64,000 nucleotides of DNA from Trichosphaerium sp. ATCC 40318 (taxonomy: Eukaryota; Discosea; Flabellinia; Trichosidae), in assembly GCA_038496445.1 (NCBI GenBank), contig JALMLS010000550.1:1-64000 (forward strand), given 5' to 3'. The position numbers and the translations under genes were made by a program. A model generated the notes under the pieces. That model was not told the origin of the DNA. It saw only the letters and a list, made by a program, of their open reading frames with translations, and did not search any database. Positions 44,675 to 56,338 of the stretch are shown here, one piece after another. Position 1 is the stretch's first letter. The number at the start of each line of letters is the position of its first letter.

Positions 44675-46724
44675 ATGCGCACCCTCTTATTATTATCACT
44701 AGTAATCATTTTCTGTACGAGTACGTTCCCAAACGATAAGACATTTAAAAGCTACAAAAATGACACGTGCTCTTCCAACACTGTTGTAGGTATCCTAGTA
44801 CTGTCTCATGACGTACACTCACATGGTACGTACTATTTCCTCTTTACAGAACCACTATATTTACACCTACCATAGACACCAGCGGATGTGCTTATACTCA
44901 CAGTAGCCGCAACAACATCATTGACGCTAAAGAAATCTTAAAAAATCGCGCAAAGAAAAGGGCTGTTCAAGGGACTGTACCTTCAAAATTAAACGTTGTA
45001 TACGCCGACGGAGTATCTCAAGATTTTCAAAAAGAATTCAGCGCTGCAGCAGCGATATGGGTACCGCTTCCATCAAACCAAAAAAGCTGTAAACTAAACC
45101 CATTTGCACTTAGGAAACTATCATCGAAAGTTCCGGTGTCAATGTTACGATTAACTTTGCTACAACAGATCAACTTCCTACAGGCGTACTAGGCTCTACA
45201 GATGCAGTAGAGATGACAGTATTTGTTAATGATGTTCTGTACGTCGAATACTTTTTTAAAACTAATAGTCACGTGATAAACACGTTTTTTCTAACAATAG
45301 TTCTAGTAATTTCTTAGAGCCAAATCTTGGCCTTCCACCGAATACAATTCAATCACCTATTGCTTGGAAGAAACCTGATAGCCTTTTTCTGGATGATTTT
45401 ATTGTTGGTACAAAGGCAAACTACAAGGTATCATCATAGATGTCGATAAAATTCCTAACTGCTTGCAAAGTTGCTTTTTGGTTCGAAAGATCTTGACAAC
45501 GATTTTGGTGATAGTGACGGAAGTATAGTCTTTAGTAGCACTATTGACTTTGACTTTGATCTTACTGATGGTGTCGAGCCTGGAAAGAGACCTTTATTGA
45601 ACGTTGCATGGCATGAAATTGGACATCTTCTTGGTTTCACATCAGGCGTTGACAAAAGTGCGAACCAGAAAACAACCAAAGCTAACTCTGACTTTCTGTT
45701 TTAGTTGAGTTTTTTCTTGTGAACCCACAGTTGAATGAAACAGTTGTTGAGGCTAGAATACTTGATATCTTTCGCGTTCCTGAAGGCGGTACTGATTTAT
45801 CTGGAGTAAGATCTCTGATACCAGGTTCGATTGTATACCACGTGGCGTTGACTAAATTTGGTTTAGGTGAAAACGTCACTTTTCTAAGGACAGATGGCTT
45901 TGTTGGTCCAAATTATTCTACTGGAATGCAACTAGGAGATGGAAGACAAGCAAGTCATTGGGAAGATAATAAAGGCTTTGGTACGAACTTAATTTTACAC
46001 TGAAGAGCAAAACGTGGATTTCCTTTACACCTTTAAGTTGTTATTAGAAATGTTACAACATTAATAACGCTTACTAGGTATGATGGATCCTACAATTGGA
46101 TCAGGTGAAGTAACTGGAATAACAGAGAATGATTTATTAGCGTTCAGACAGCTGGGATTCTTTGTAAACTGTTCGTTCAACAAAGAAGATCAACGACTTT
46201 TTTTTTTCCTAACTCTTGTTAGTCGCACAAAAACCAGTTGTATTCTTTGTAAATGTCACATCAGATATTCCTCCAACTTCTTCACCATTAGACGCGAATC
46301 CTGGTTCTGAGCTTGTTATTAATGGCTTGTTCTTTTACGATTATGACCTGAAGTGTATCTTCGACAACGGACAAAACTCGACAGCAATATCAAGCCATCA
46401 AAATGGCCAACTGGTACGGTTCTAGCTTTTCAGAGTGTAAGCTTTATTTCTTTATTTATTTCTTGCTAGACATGCGTTGTACCTGCAACAGTCATTGGTG
46501 ATATATCTTCATTCAGTGTATCTTCACAAGGTCTACAAAGCGATATCATGGCTTTTAGTGTAGATGAAACTCCTAAAGAAGTACCTACATCAGAACCAAC
46601 TGATGCGCCAACGGAACAAACAACACAACCACCATCTATGACTGTAGCACCTAGTTCCGCTTTTAAAACATACATATCTCTAAGCTTGTTGTACACACTA
46701 GCAGTTGTATACCTTGTTATCTAA
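44675..46724 (+). CDS. Surface zinc metalloprotease (HEIGH) with TIG-like domain and C-terminal anchor
   Basis: ATG 44675 (MRTLLLLSLVIIFCTSTF, signal peptide), stop TAA 46722-46724; eight or nine exons join in frame with GTACGT, GTACCG, GTATCA, GTGCGA and GTACGA donors. The pro-region includes NVVYADGVSQDFQKEFSAAA and VNVTINFATTDQLP. The catalytic motif AWHEIGHLLGFTSGVD is encoded at about 45606-45650, HEIGH at 45612-45626: a zincin with a HExxHxxGF signature like bacterial-type secreted metalloproteases. Downstream, a TKFGLGENVTFLRTDGFVGP block and GMMDPTIGSGEVTGITENDL provide the usual wall and Met-turn region (MMDP). It is followed by a TIG/IPT-like segment (PGSELVINGLFFYDYDLKCI), a Thr/Pro stretch and a terminal hydrophobic segment (SLLYTLAVVYLVI) that may direct GPI attachment. 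Likely digests extracellular protein. Confidence 0.75.
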
Positions 46725-47017
46725 ATGAGAGGTTGAATAAGTAATAGTCTCAAACTCAAAAAATAAAATGTTCTATCTATGTGGTTCTTACTTTATTGGT
46801 TTTTGAGACTCAGCTTTTTAAAGTCTCATCTAAAAATACAATGGTTCTTATAATTACACTCCAGGCCAGTGATTAATCTTCAAATACTGCTGTACGACAT
46901 TGTACAGCAAATGCTTCTGGTGGTTGATTTTCTTGTTTTTTTCTGTTTTGGTTTTTATTTTTTTCTTTGAAAGGTTCTCCTTCAATGCAGTCACACTTCC
47001 GTGTTGTTGTATAGATG
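46725..47017. other. Intergenic between convergent genes
   Basis: AATAAA near 46763 suits the polyadenylation of the protease gene. No gene seen. Confidence 0.35.
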
Positions 47018-48598
47018 TCATGTTGTTTGTGCAAAGGTTTTGTAGCTTGATGATTTTTTCAACCAGTTGGTAGTACGCTCTCTTTGTGGGACAGTAGAGG
47101 TACCATTAATAGACGTGTCATTAACCGAAGAATAGACTTGAGAATCATGGACTTCATCACCATCAGGATCTGGTAGACCATCTTCAAGAGCGGCCTTTTT
47201 CCATACCCAACGAGCATATATAACCACACCAACAACTACAGCAATCTAAAACAAAAACTACGTAAGAAAAAGCCGAAAAAAACAAAAACAAACAAGCGTA
47301 CAGTTACAAAGACTTCTACGCCAAGAATAGCATATTCAGCAGGTGTAAACTTCAATTTACCGCAGCTAATATCACTTAAGGACTTGACCCGAGATCCAAC
47401 AAAAGTTAAGGCGAGTTCAACAGGAGCCAAGGTCAAAACACTCGTCTGAAAGAAAATGTTAATAGAAGTCCAAAAAAAAAAAAAAAAAAAAAAGAAAAAC
47501 AACTTCTCCACACGCACAATAAAGCAAGGAAGGAAAAATATGTTAGACACAGCAAGTATAGCGTTCTGAACGCCAAATGTAATAGGTAAAAATCTCGTCA
47601 GGATAGTAAATTTAAGCGGATGTCGTTCAAGAAGTTCTGACATTATTGACAGCTTCCTAATAAGGTCAATTATCAGATAAACCATTTTGTAAATCACGTG
47701 ATAATTAATACCAAAGCGTACTTATTTTTTTGTATATAAGCTAGTAGTTGAGCATGAAAACATGTCCTACACGAGAAGAGTTATACACTTAAACCTTCAA
47801 AAGGCGTGAAAAAAAGTTGTTTACCTTAAAATCGGAAACACTATAAGCATGCTTAATGTACTTCCTCCTGCAGCTGTAGCAAGACCATACCATATACCTA
47901 TATTTATTTAGTATACGTCTATACCAAAAAAATCCAAAAACAAGACCTACATACCGTACAAAAAGCCACAAGCGCTAAACAAAAATTGATTAAAAAAAAA
48001 GGATAACAAAAAAATGAAACGTCATATTTTCGCGTTGTAGTGAACACGTGACGAAATTACAAACAAATAAAAAGACGATTTGGCTGTCTTCAAGTGTCAC
48101 CAAAAAATCAATTTAACTCAAATCCCTGATTTAAGTGTTCCGTACGTGCACAAAGCGATCCAAACTATTTGTTTGATGAGTTTTAACAACATGTGAACAA
48201 TTGGGAATAAAAAGCGCACCAAATACAAAAGGAAACCCAGAAGGAATAAAAGCTGCCGCCAGTAGTACGTTTCCCCAAGGTCCAAGCATTTTTACGTACT
48301 TGAAAAACTAATCGCAAAAAAACAGGATGTCAGCTCCTTGTTTTGACGTTTTGTTTGTTTTAGACGTACCTTTTCCATGTATCCTGCCTTTCCTAGGTAA
48401 TATAAAGCGCCTCCAGCCCCTCCAAAGAAAATTAAAGCAAAAATGACTTTTAGAACCGTCTTAGCCTATTATACCGTTAAATAAACGTTTTTTACAACAA
48501 TAGAGGCGTACACTACAATATTTACATCGTCTCTTTTGTTTAATAGGTACGCTATGTTGCTCAACGTCATCCTCACGCTCATGAGTAGTTGGATTCAT
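47018..48598 (-). CDS. VTT / SNARE-associated Golgi (TMEM64-like) membrane protein
   Basis: ATG 48596-48598, stop TGA 47018-47020. Exons: MNPTTHEREDDVEQHS start, then a basic Cys stretch (KQKRRCKYCS), then a membrane segment (VLKVIFALIFFGGAGGALYY), FKYVKMLGPWGNVLLAAAFI leading to PSGFPFVFG, then IWYGLATAAGGSTLSMLIVF, KLSIMSELLERHPLKFTILT with RFLPITFGVQNAILAVSNI, TSVLTLAPVELALTFVGSRV, a last span (IAVVVGVVIYARWVW) and an acidic tail. The order P-x-G-x-P-F, G-x-x-x-G, and R-F-x-P-I-x-F-x-x-x-N is that of the VTT domain, which occurs in TMEM41/TMEM64 and DedA proteins; these are lipid-scramblase-related or membrane-homeostasis proteins of the ER and Golgi. The joint near 47900-48200 is the weakest. 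Confidence 0.7.
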
Positions 48599-48771
48599 TA
48601 AAGAATCAAAGAAATGTCAAACGACAAGCGAGGAAAAAAAGGTTTAAGGCACGACATTGCCAAAAGTGCCCTTAACTAAATTAGAAGGGACTATAATCTT
48701 TAGGCATTATTATAACAGTAATTAGGCACAGATAGCCTTCACTGATTAGGATCTATGGCTGCTTTGCACAT

Positions 48772-49008
48772 CGGTTTTGAATTGAATAACGCCATTTTGT
48801 GTTAGTGCTAAGCCTGATTTTTCGGGACGGTTTTCTGAACATATGTAGCCCTTTGCAACTCTGCAAGCTATACCGTGAGTATATCCTCATGCAGTGCTTA
48901 ACATGAGAATAATAACAGAAAGTCACGTGCATGCTACAAATTGGGAGTGGCTTTGTACAAGTAGGCTTAACGCTAAAATAGCATAGAGTTATTTCAGGTC
49001 AAATCCAT
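48772..49008. mobile_element. MITE-B copy 3
   Basis: Left end is worn (GGTTTTGAATTGAATAACGC), right end GTTATTTCAGGTCAAATCC intact. Interior as in copy 2, including GTCACGTGCATG. It forms the left edge of segmental duplication copy 2; in the first copy (5.77 kb) only an internal fragment is left. Confidence 0.7.
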
Positions 49009-49398
49009 AAATTACTGTTAACAGAATGGTAATTTTCTAAAACACGTGACTGTGAAAGTACATTCAAATCAATGACGTAAAGGTACTCTAAGTGTTTTAG
49101 TCAGTAAATAGGTAGTCTAAGGACTTACCACCTTTACATAGCAGCCAGTTTGTTTTACTTTTAGTGATGTTTTTTATTGTTTTATTGCCTCACCTTGCCT
49201 AGTACACTGTGATCTGGTATCACAGTTTGCATCTATTGAGGGATCACTTGTACCCACTGTAGGCATGTCAAGCACATTGAAATCATGTCCTCCTAAAAAT
49301 ACGTGTCGAAAATAAAATCTAAACATTAATGGTGAAAAACACTGTAGAAGTACAAACGGTGTCAATATACTAACTAAGGTGACGCTATGTAATGTATT

Positions 49399-51160
49399 TT
49401 AAAGAGCATTTTTACGTTTTGCTTTGATGACCTTGATACGTTCGAGTGGACTGAATTCAAGCTCTTTCAGCACTTCTGAGGTTATGTCACCAGGTTCAAT
49501 ACCTGCTTCATCCATCAATGATCCAAGTTCCTGTGCTCTTGCACTTGAAATACCCAACCTCATCAATGCCGACTTCCAATCAAATTTCTCAGTAGCAATT
49601 GATTGATTCTCTTGAGGTGGAAAGAAATCCGACTAAATAAACATGATTAACTTCAATCATAAAATCAGAAAAAAGAGATAGGCCTTTGTGTCAGCAACTG
49701 AGACGTGAGGTTTGTCATTCCATGATTCTCGAGATAAGAATACACTTTTATAGCTTGGTGAAGCAGGCTCAGGTTGTAATGTTAGAGATACATGTTCACC
49801 CTAAATCCTGTGAGCATAATTTTTTGGTTAATAGTGTAGTACTTACATGAATGTATTCTTCTTGATTTTGGTGTATTTTTAAGGCTTCAAAAGCATCTTG
49901 AATCATATCAAGATGTTCAGGAGCATCTCCAAACTTGGTGTAATCACGATCGGTATCAATCACAGCTTTTGATAAGTACTTGTCTTTGTCTTCTTTTATA
50001 TCGTCTTTATCTATGCTTGTTTTATTGACCTTGGTATTTCGTTGTTTAAGATGAGTTTGCTTAAATAATGTGTCAAATAAATAGATAAGGATATGAATAA
50101 GATGACAAAGTACCTTTTTGTGATTGCTGAATGTCAATTTTTGTGTTGAAGATTCTCCATAATCATTATCACCTCCTGTAACCAATCTGAAATCATGAGA
50201 TATTGCCAAGTAATGATGTGATTTATTGGCAAACTCAAGATATTTTCCAGGTAATTTTAATGGTTTGTTTGAATAGAACGAATCAATCCATTTCCCATCA
50301 CCCCAACCAAACAAACAACCTTCATCATCAATCGCAAATGATGACCAATAACCAGCATGGACAGATACGATGTTATTCAGTCCTTTGATGATACCTTGGC
50401 CGTACTTGTCATCAATACCCAACCCAAGACACCCACTGTAGTTGTATCCAAAAGAAAATACTTGTCCTGACTTGAGGAGAACAAGCACATGATAATCACC
50501 AATGGCAATATCAGTGGCATCTTCAATGTTTGGAACACATGAAATTGTCTTTGGATTCAAGAATAATGCTTTATCGTTTGCTTCATCTTTTGTTGTTCCC
50601 CAAAGAAAGACATGACCTGTTGATGTCATTGCTCCACTTACATACCGATTAGTTTGAATTTTTTGAATATTTTCAAGATGAGGAATGACTGTTGGCGATG
50701 TAACTTTCTCCTCGTCGAATGAATGACCCAATCCATGAAATCTGTTGTCTCCCCAAGAGTAGACATGGCCTGAATGTGATAACGCCATACTCACATGATA
50801 GGCAGTGACTTTTGTGATATTGTTGAGATTTGGAACACGTCTTGGCGACGAAATAGGTGACTTGAAGTGACTCAGACCCAATGAACCGTATACATTACAG
50901 CCCCATGAATACACAATACCGTTTGAATCAACTGCAAGGTTATGTTCATATCCAGCAGCAATACATACGATATTTATGACTGACGTTATTGGTCTTGCGA
51001 TAGAACTCTTTTTTTCGTCTGTATTACCCAATTGACGCTGATCGTTTTGTCCCCACGTGTAAACGAAGCCATCGTCTGCGATTACCATTGAATGTGAGAA
51101 ACCAGTGGCCAAACGGTTAACATATTGTAAATTAACCGACAAAGTTTGTGGTTCTGCCAT
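49399..51160 (-). CDS. RCC1-repeat protein with C-terminal SAM-like domain, copy 2
   Basis: ATG 51158-51160, stop TAA 49399-49401. Same organisation as copy 1: at least six RCC1 repeats (GFVYTWGQN, GIVYSWGCN, GHVYSWGDN, GHVFLWGTT, GQVFSFGYN, GCLFGWGDG), a charged linker, the DAFEALKIHQNQEE element and the C-terminal SAM-like domain (FDWKSALMRLGISS). The intron after NHKK is open in frame here, so an unspliced ORF hides it. The donor of the third intron reads AAG|GC here where copy 1 has AAG|GT (about 49683), so this copy either uses a GC-AG intron or has lost a splice site before the SAM-like exon. That exon itself is well conserved (only a few substitutions), which argues that it is still used. 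Confidence 0.8.
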
Positions 51161-51373
51161 AATTTACGTGTATTGGCTGTTGTATTGTATCTAATATTTA
51201 TGTTTTAACTACGACTTTGCTCCAGCTAAGCCTAGACCCAAGTTATTTCAATTTTTCAACATTCAAAACACGTGCTACCTCAAGTAGTGAAAATAAGCAA
51301 ACAGACCTTTATTAACGCTGTTAAGGAACCTTTAATTTAAGCCACTTGTCAATACATCACAACTACTGAAGAT

Positions 51374-51955
51374 ATTATCTATCTCATTCAAGTTTTACTA
51401 GTATTTTCTAGAAAGTGAGTTTCTAACACTTTTAGCAGATCTAGCAAGAACTGAAACTGTCACATGGCGTAGTGGCAATTCTGTCCTTCGTGTGCACTAC
51501 AAAGCTATTGCATTACTGCCAAACACGGTATTAATGCCCCAAACACTATTTGCTGTATGTTTTGCTTCAAAACAACGCGCGTGCATAACTTACTAGCGCT
51601 ACGCTTAGCGCCTACCCCACGCTAACAAAAGCGCTGTAGTAACACCCAAACAGCGAGGCATGTGTAATGACGTTAAAACCTCTCCACAACACCACCATCG
51701 TTGCTGTAGGCTTTGCAAACGCCGCCAGGTGTCAACTATGTTAACATGTAAATAAAAAAATTACTTTGGGTTTGATAAATCACGTGAGTTTGAAAAAGGT
51801 TGGATGAGCTGGACATGCGAGGGCAGATCACACACTTTTAAAAAGCGAGATTTGCAAGATCTGTCAGAAATATCAAATCCGCCAGCTCTGACAGATCGGG
51901 CGGAAATGGATTATTGCTAAAGTAGCCTGTCTCAAAACTTGAATGAAACAGACAA
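51374..51955 (-). mobile_element. Mariner-type MITE, copy A3, interior inverted relative to A2
   Basis: Right end TGAATGAAACAGACAA followed by TA is as in A2; left end is worn (TTATCTATCTCATTCAAG). The interior (GCATAACTTACTAGCGCTAC, CCTACCCCACGCTAACAAA, CAAACACGGTATTAATGCC) is the reverse complement of the A2 interior while the sequence outside both ends is the same in the two loci. 52,000-52,095 continues the duplication. Confidence 0.7.
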
Positions 51956-52268
51956 TAAAACTATGACAGAATTGTTGGGTTGCCATGACACAGACCGTTT
52001 TGTTATTTAATACAAACTCAGAGAACAATGTATCACTATTCGACAACGTAAGAAATTGAGATGAAGGAAGGATCAATTATAACAAAGACACTATTCGGGT
52101 TAATAGTCATTTTGATGTTTGACTTGTTATGTGGTTTAGTACATAAAAAAAGCATGCACACATGATTTCTACTCAGGTTTTTTTTTGGATGAACACGTGA
52201 TCAAGAAAAAAAAAACGACATTTTCTTGTCGTAGGATTGTTTTATTTTTTTTCTTCTTTTTTTTTTTT

Positions 52269-53537
52269 TTACAATGGTTTCAATAGTTCCAATACACTAC
52301 CATCAGCTTGAGTTACATTAACCCATGAATAATCAGCAGGAGTAAAGTTAATATCCATTGTTGCTACTCTACTATCAGGTATGTTATCAAGCTCAGAAGA
52401 AGAGATCCTCAAGCTAAAAAGAAAGTAAACAAACAAACAACATTCAATGAACCAAAGTGATAAAAAAAAAAAAAAAGGAACGAAGACGTACTGGATGTCA
52501 GTGTTGACTGTCTTGCCTACACAACTACCAGTTCTCAAGTAGTAGTTCGACCATGTTTTGAACGCTCCTTGAGCATGACGACAACACTCATGTCCCTCTT
52601 CTGGACACTCAAGAGGCTTTGAATTCAATGGAGTAAGACTCAAACGAGCGTATAATGTTTCAACACATTTTGCGCTTGAGTACTTTGCTGGATCACATCG
52701 ATCAGCAATAAGGTCCTCAATACTTGGTTGAACCTGAGTCTTTACACGGAAAAAGTACTCAAACTCATGATTACACATGTACAAGTCCTTATTCAGAATA
52801 ACATTGTTAAAATAGTCCGTCATTCTAGGGTGAAAATATCAGCCAAAATAATTTCAAAGAAAATAAGAGCGAGACTCAGGATGTTTACAAAGGGGTAAAT
52901 ACGTACTCAGCAACTGAAAGAGGTACGGATCTGATTGACGAAAAGTCATTCGCGAAAGCTAGATTAGGATCCGTCAACTTGAAAGTCGTGTGTAAATCGG
53001 TGTTTACAGTCCTCAAAGGAACAGTAGTGGCGGTTTCAGCGAATTTAATACCGCGTTTACTAGTTTTACTCGTGTCGTCAGTGGTACTTAGAGTTATTGT
53101 AGGAGAAGCTGGCTTGACACCAATATCAGAGGCAACAGCTAATCGCAAATGGACTTTTACATCACCAGGTACAAGCCTTGGTACTACGCGGCGTAAGAAA
53201 ATCTTCATCAACGGTTTTTGTTTTAAAATCCAATCAAAGCGTCTCTTAGACACTAAGTGCAACAATTTCACAAAGTTTTGTGGTGTGTACCTGTAAAGGC
53301 TCTGAGTAGAGGGTCTTCACGGTAGATAGTAGCAATAGATGTAGCAATCTCTTTATCAGCCTATGTTGAAGCGGTTAGTTTTCGTTTCGGGCATGTATTG
53401 TGATTTTGGAGTACATTATAGCGACCTTCGGTTAATTCCAAGGATAGAGATTTTAACAAGTCAGCTGTTGTTGTAGCAGCGTATAAAACTGAAAAGAGAC
53501 AAGTCAAAACGACTACGAGTGCAAGAAATTTTTGCAT
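52269..53537 (-). CDS. Secreted Cys-containing protein, unknown function
   Basis: ATG 53535-53537 starts a signal peptide (MQKFLALVVVLTCLFSVLYA). Exons: to about 53408 (GTACTC donor), about 53362-53300, about 53251-52910, 52824-52493, and about 52412-52269. The second and third exons encode IATSIATIYREDPLLRAFT and a basic RRVVPRLVPGDVKVHLRLAV stretch; later come DLYMCNHEFEYFFRVKTQVQ, DRCDPAKYSSAKCVETLYAR, CPEEGHECCRHAQGAFKTWS, and CVGKTVNTDI, giving about eight Cys. The last exon (DINFTPADYSWVNVTQADG) ends the protein. The Cys pattern suggests a disulfide-bonded extracellular protein. It faces the DUF2589-like genes head to head. No family recognised. Confidence 0.65.
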
Positions 53538-53616
53538 GCTACGCTATATTAGCTATAAATCGATTATTAAACAAGAGTACGTTGTTTTGAGGCGTGGCTA
53601 GCAACTTTGTAAAACT

Positions 53617-53633
53617 CTCGTGAACCCTTCGGG
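53617..53633 (+). promoter_or_regulatory. Shared upstream motif CTCGTGAACnnTTCGGG
   Basis: CTCGTGAACCCTTCGGG lies 60-76 bases before the start codon of the first DUF2589-like gene; CTCGTGAACGATTTCGGG lies in a similar position before the third. Likely a common promoter element; unproven. Confidence 0.35.
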
Positions 53634-53692
53634 TTAGGTGGACTTAAATAGAAAAGGTGACTTACACTATTGTGAAACTATCGAAAAAAAAC

Positions 53693-55000
53693 ATGCAAAT
53701 GTGGAGACTACTTGCCTTGGCTTTACTTGCCACAGTTGTGTTTTCGCAAGACCCTGTTGAAAATGTATTGGGTAGCGTAGACTTCGCTTCTCTTCTCTCT
53801 GCGCCTTTGTCTGCTGCAATTGACGCACAGATTCAATCTAACCTTGCTACCGTTGATTTCATTCAATCGGTTGGCTTCAACGACGATGGGTCGGTCAAAA
53901 CGGCAAGTTAAAAAAAAATTCATGCGTTTTGTTTACAACATGCTAGGCTGAGTTTAAATACACACAAGTTAACGATGAAACCTTTGGAACAGAAGAGGTC
54001 TCGTTGCAGGTAAAATAAAATGCACTCGCTTTCTATTCGATCTTTAACCAACGTTTATAGTTACCTTTCTTGCTACTCCTACCACTCAACTACGTTAAAA
54101 TCTCAGAGGTTAATGTTGAATTTAATATGCAATTGAATCAAGTCACAGAAAGAGAAAGCAAGAGTAACATCGAAGGCAGTACGTTCGTTATTAAACTCCT
54201 TGTTTGTACCAACCCGAAAATCAAAAACTGAAGAAAATATTTTGCTACAACTTGTTGTTGTTGAAACTCGCTAATAACTCCCTTAGAACTCAACCTCGGT
54301 ACCAGTGCTCGTAGTTACAGTAGACGCACAGCCATGAAGGGTTCTGTCAGCACACAATTTCAATCGAGTGTCACAGATAGAACTGAGCGCGCTTATTCCT
54401 TTAAAGTTACTGTAAGATATCTTCAATCGTTTTTTTAGTGAAAAGCATGAAACTAACAACTATGTTTTTTGTAGATGAAAGCTACAGGCGCTGGTGATAC
54501 CCCTCCTGGTGTTAACAAACTATTGAGCCTCCTCGAAAACGCAATCTTCGCTGGTACGTAATAAAGGAAGGATTTTTTTTTTAAATTGGCGCTTTTTCAC
54601 CAAATGAACAAATGACTGAGCCAAGCTCGGAATGCGTTCTAGTATGCCTTGACATGCTCATATACGACTTTGAAGGCTTTTTAGCGTTTCAGCTGAAAGC
54701 ATTGTTTATTCATGCGTTTTTTTTGTAGAGACCGTATCTAACAATGACGCACCTACAACGGCACCAGAGACCGCCGGAAAGAGAGAACTGTTGTCAACTC
54801 AAGACCCAGCTGAAATAACACAAGAATATGAAACGCCTGAATACGGAGAAGAGGAAGAAACCGAAGATGTAGAAGACGTAGCTGAAGACATCGAAGAGGA
54901 AGAACAAGAACCTCAATACGAAAAGGAAATTGCTCAAGAACTCGAAAACGCTGAAATCGCTGCTGAATATGAAGCAGAGAACGAAGTTGTAGATGAGTAA
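53693..55000 (+). CDS. Secreted DUF2589-like protein 1, acidic tail
   Basis: I choose ATG 53693 (MQMWRLLALALLATVVFSQ, signal peptide) rather than the in-frame codon upstream. Exons: 53693-53902, 53947-54009, about 54061-54180, about 54287-54411, 54475-54552, 54729-55000. The DUF2589 pattern is clear: FASLLSAPLSAAIDAQIQSN, LATVDFIQSVGFNDDGSV, EFKYTQVNDETFGTEEVSLQ, LPFLLLLPLNYVKISEVNVE with FNMQLNQV. That family is mainly known from bacteria as cytoplasmic proteins of unknown role; here it carries a signal peptide. The C-terminus is a strongly acidic tail (EEEETEDVEDVAEDIEEEEQ). The first intron has a GC donor (GCAAGT at 53903) where paralogue 2 has GTACAA. Confidence 0.75.
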
Positions 55001-55207
55001 ACGCATGAAATAAAAAAAAAAAATAGTTGGTCTATAGTGTAAATTAGTAAAAGGTCTATTTTTAATCAAGTCGGGAATCGGGTATCCGAAAATTTTCACG
55101 CATTTTTCCCTTCAAGTTCTTGAGGAATTGCCCTTTTGGGTAAGAGATTAAGGGATCCATATTGACTTAACAGACCGCGCACGATTGTTGAAATACCTCA
55201 AGCCACT

Positions 55208-56135
55208 ATGATGCGCCTTTTGCTGTTATTGGTTACAATTCTTGCTGTTGCTAATAGCACAGACACTGCTATTGATATACTAAACAACATCCCCTTTTCC
55301 GATATCGTCGGTGGTGCTTTCTCTGCTGTGATTGATGGACAAGTTCAAGCTTCCCTCGCCGCTTTAGAGTTCATGCAAGACATTGGTTTCGATACAGACC
55401 CAGTAACTGGCCAATCCACTGCCAAAACGGTACAAAACTTTCGGCTGCAACGAAAAAAAACGGTGTTTTACAGCTATTTGCTCACAAAATGCTTTTAGGT
55501 TGAATTCAAGTACCAAAAAAGCACACCAGAGGGCGTACAAGATATTGCCATTAACGTACGTTTCTTTTAGTGCGAAACCTCGACTTCCAGCTGTACAACC
55601 TCAAACAAACACGTAGGTACCTGTTATCTCACTCATTAGAGTACCTTCCCTCGCTGTAGAGGATGTCTCCATTGCTTTTAACGTTAAGTTGAACACAATC
55701 GAAAGAACAACCAGCTCTGGCAAGCGTGACCTCGGCGCTACGAAATTGTACGGCAACGCTACAAAAATTTAAACCAAAAAAAAACAGACCCAAAACGCTT
55801 CCATACTAATCTACTCGCTAGGCCATTCTCTAACAGAGCCCTACCTGCTCGTTACACTGGTACGCTGTTTTTCATGTTTCACGTGAAAATCCCTTTTTCG
55901 TCCTAGTGTCTTTGTTTCGCTTACAAATGCTTTAGTACCACGATTTACCGTCCAACCAACTACAAGACGTGAAGAAGGCGCCCAACAAACCCAACAAACC
56001 TACCAAGTCGAAATTAAGGTTAACGCCAAGCAACAAGCCACTTCTGGCGGTCTTACCCGTGTATTGGACGCTTTGCTCGCATCTGTCGTTCCTACTGACA
56101 CCATCGTTCCTGCTACGCCTACAGCCGCCCCTTAA
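55208..56135 (+). CDS. Secreted DUF2589-like protein 2
   Basis: ATG 55208 (MMRLLLLLVTILAVANST, signal peptide), stop TAA 56133-56135. Exons: 55208-55429, 55499-55557, 55620-55749, about 55823-55860, 55936-56135. DUF2589 motifs: FSDIVGGAFSAVIDGQVQAS, LAALEFMQDIGFDTDPVT, VEFKYQKSTPEGVQDIAIN, VPVISLIRVPSLAVEDVSIA with FNVKLNTIE. The last exon encodes YQVEIKVNAKQQATSGGLTR and VLDALLASVV, a terminal strand plus helix, then a Thr/Pro tail. Intron positions equal those of paralogue 1, so the introns predate the duplication. Confidence 0.75.
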
Positions 56136-56338
56136 TTCGTGTTTGTGTAAAGCTACAAAGTTAAAATAAAAAAAAAATCACAAAAAACTCTTGTTCTGTT
56201 AATTGTTGACGGCCGTCAATACCAACCAATTGCACTACCTTCTTCAAAAAAAAACTTCGAGTAAAAAACTGGATGTAAAGCGCGTAGTCATTTGGGTAGA
56301 GATTGTATTTTTTTAATTGTTTTTTTTGTTACATGCAT

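Noticed and set aside
45455-45879. Minus-strand ORFs over the protease gene
   Set aside because: Antisense to the exon carrying the HEIGH motif and its neighbour.
55969-56169. Lys/Pro-rich ORF
   Set aside because: Alternate frame of the last exon of DUF2589-like 2.
56159-56180. Rho-independent terminator-like A/T run
   Set aside because: Prokaryotic concept; this is a eukaryotic 3' region with AATAAA.
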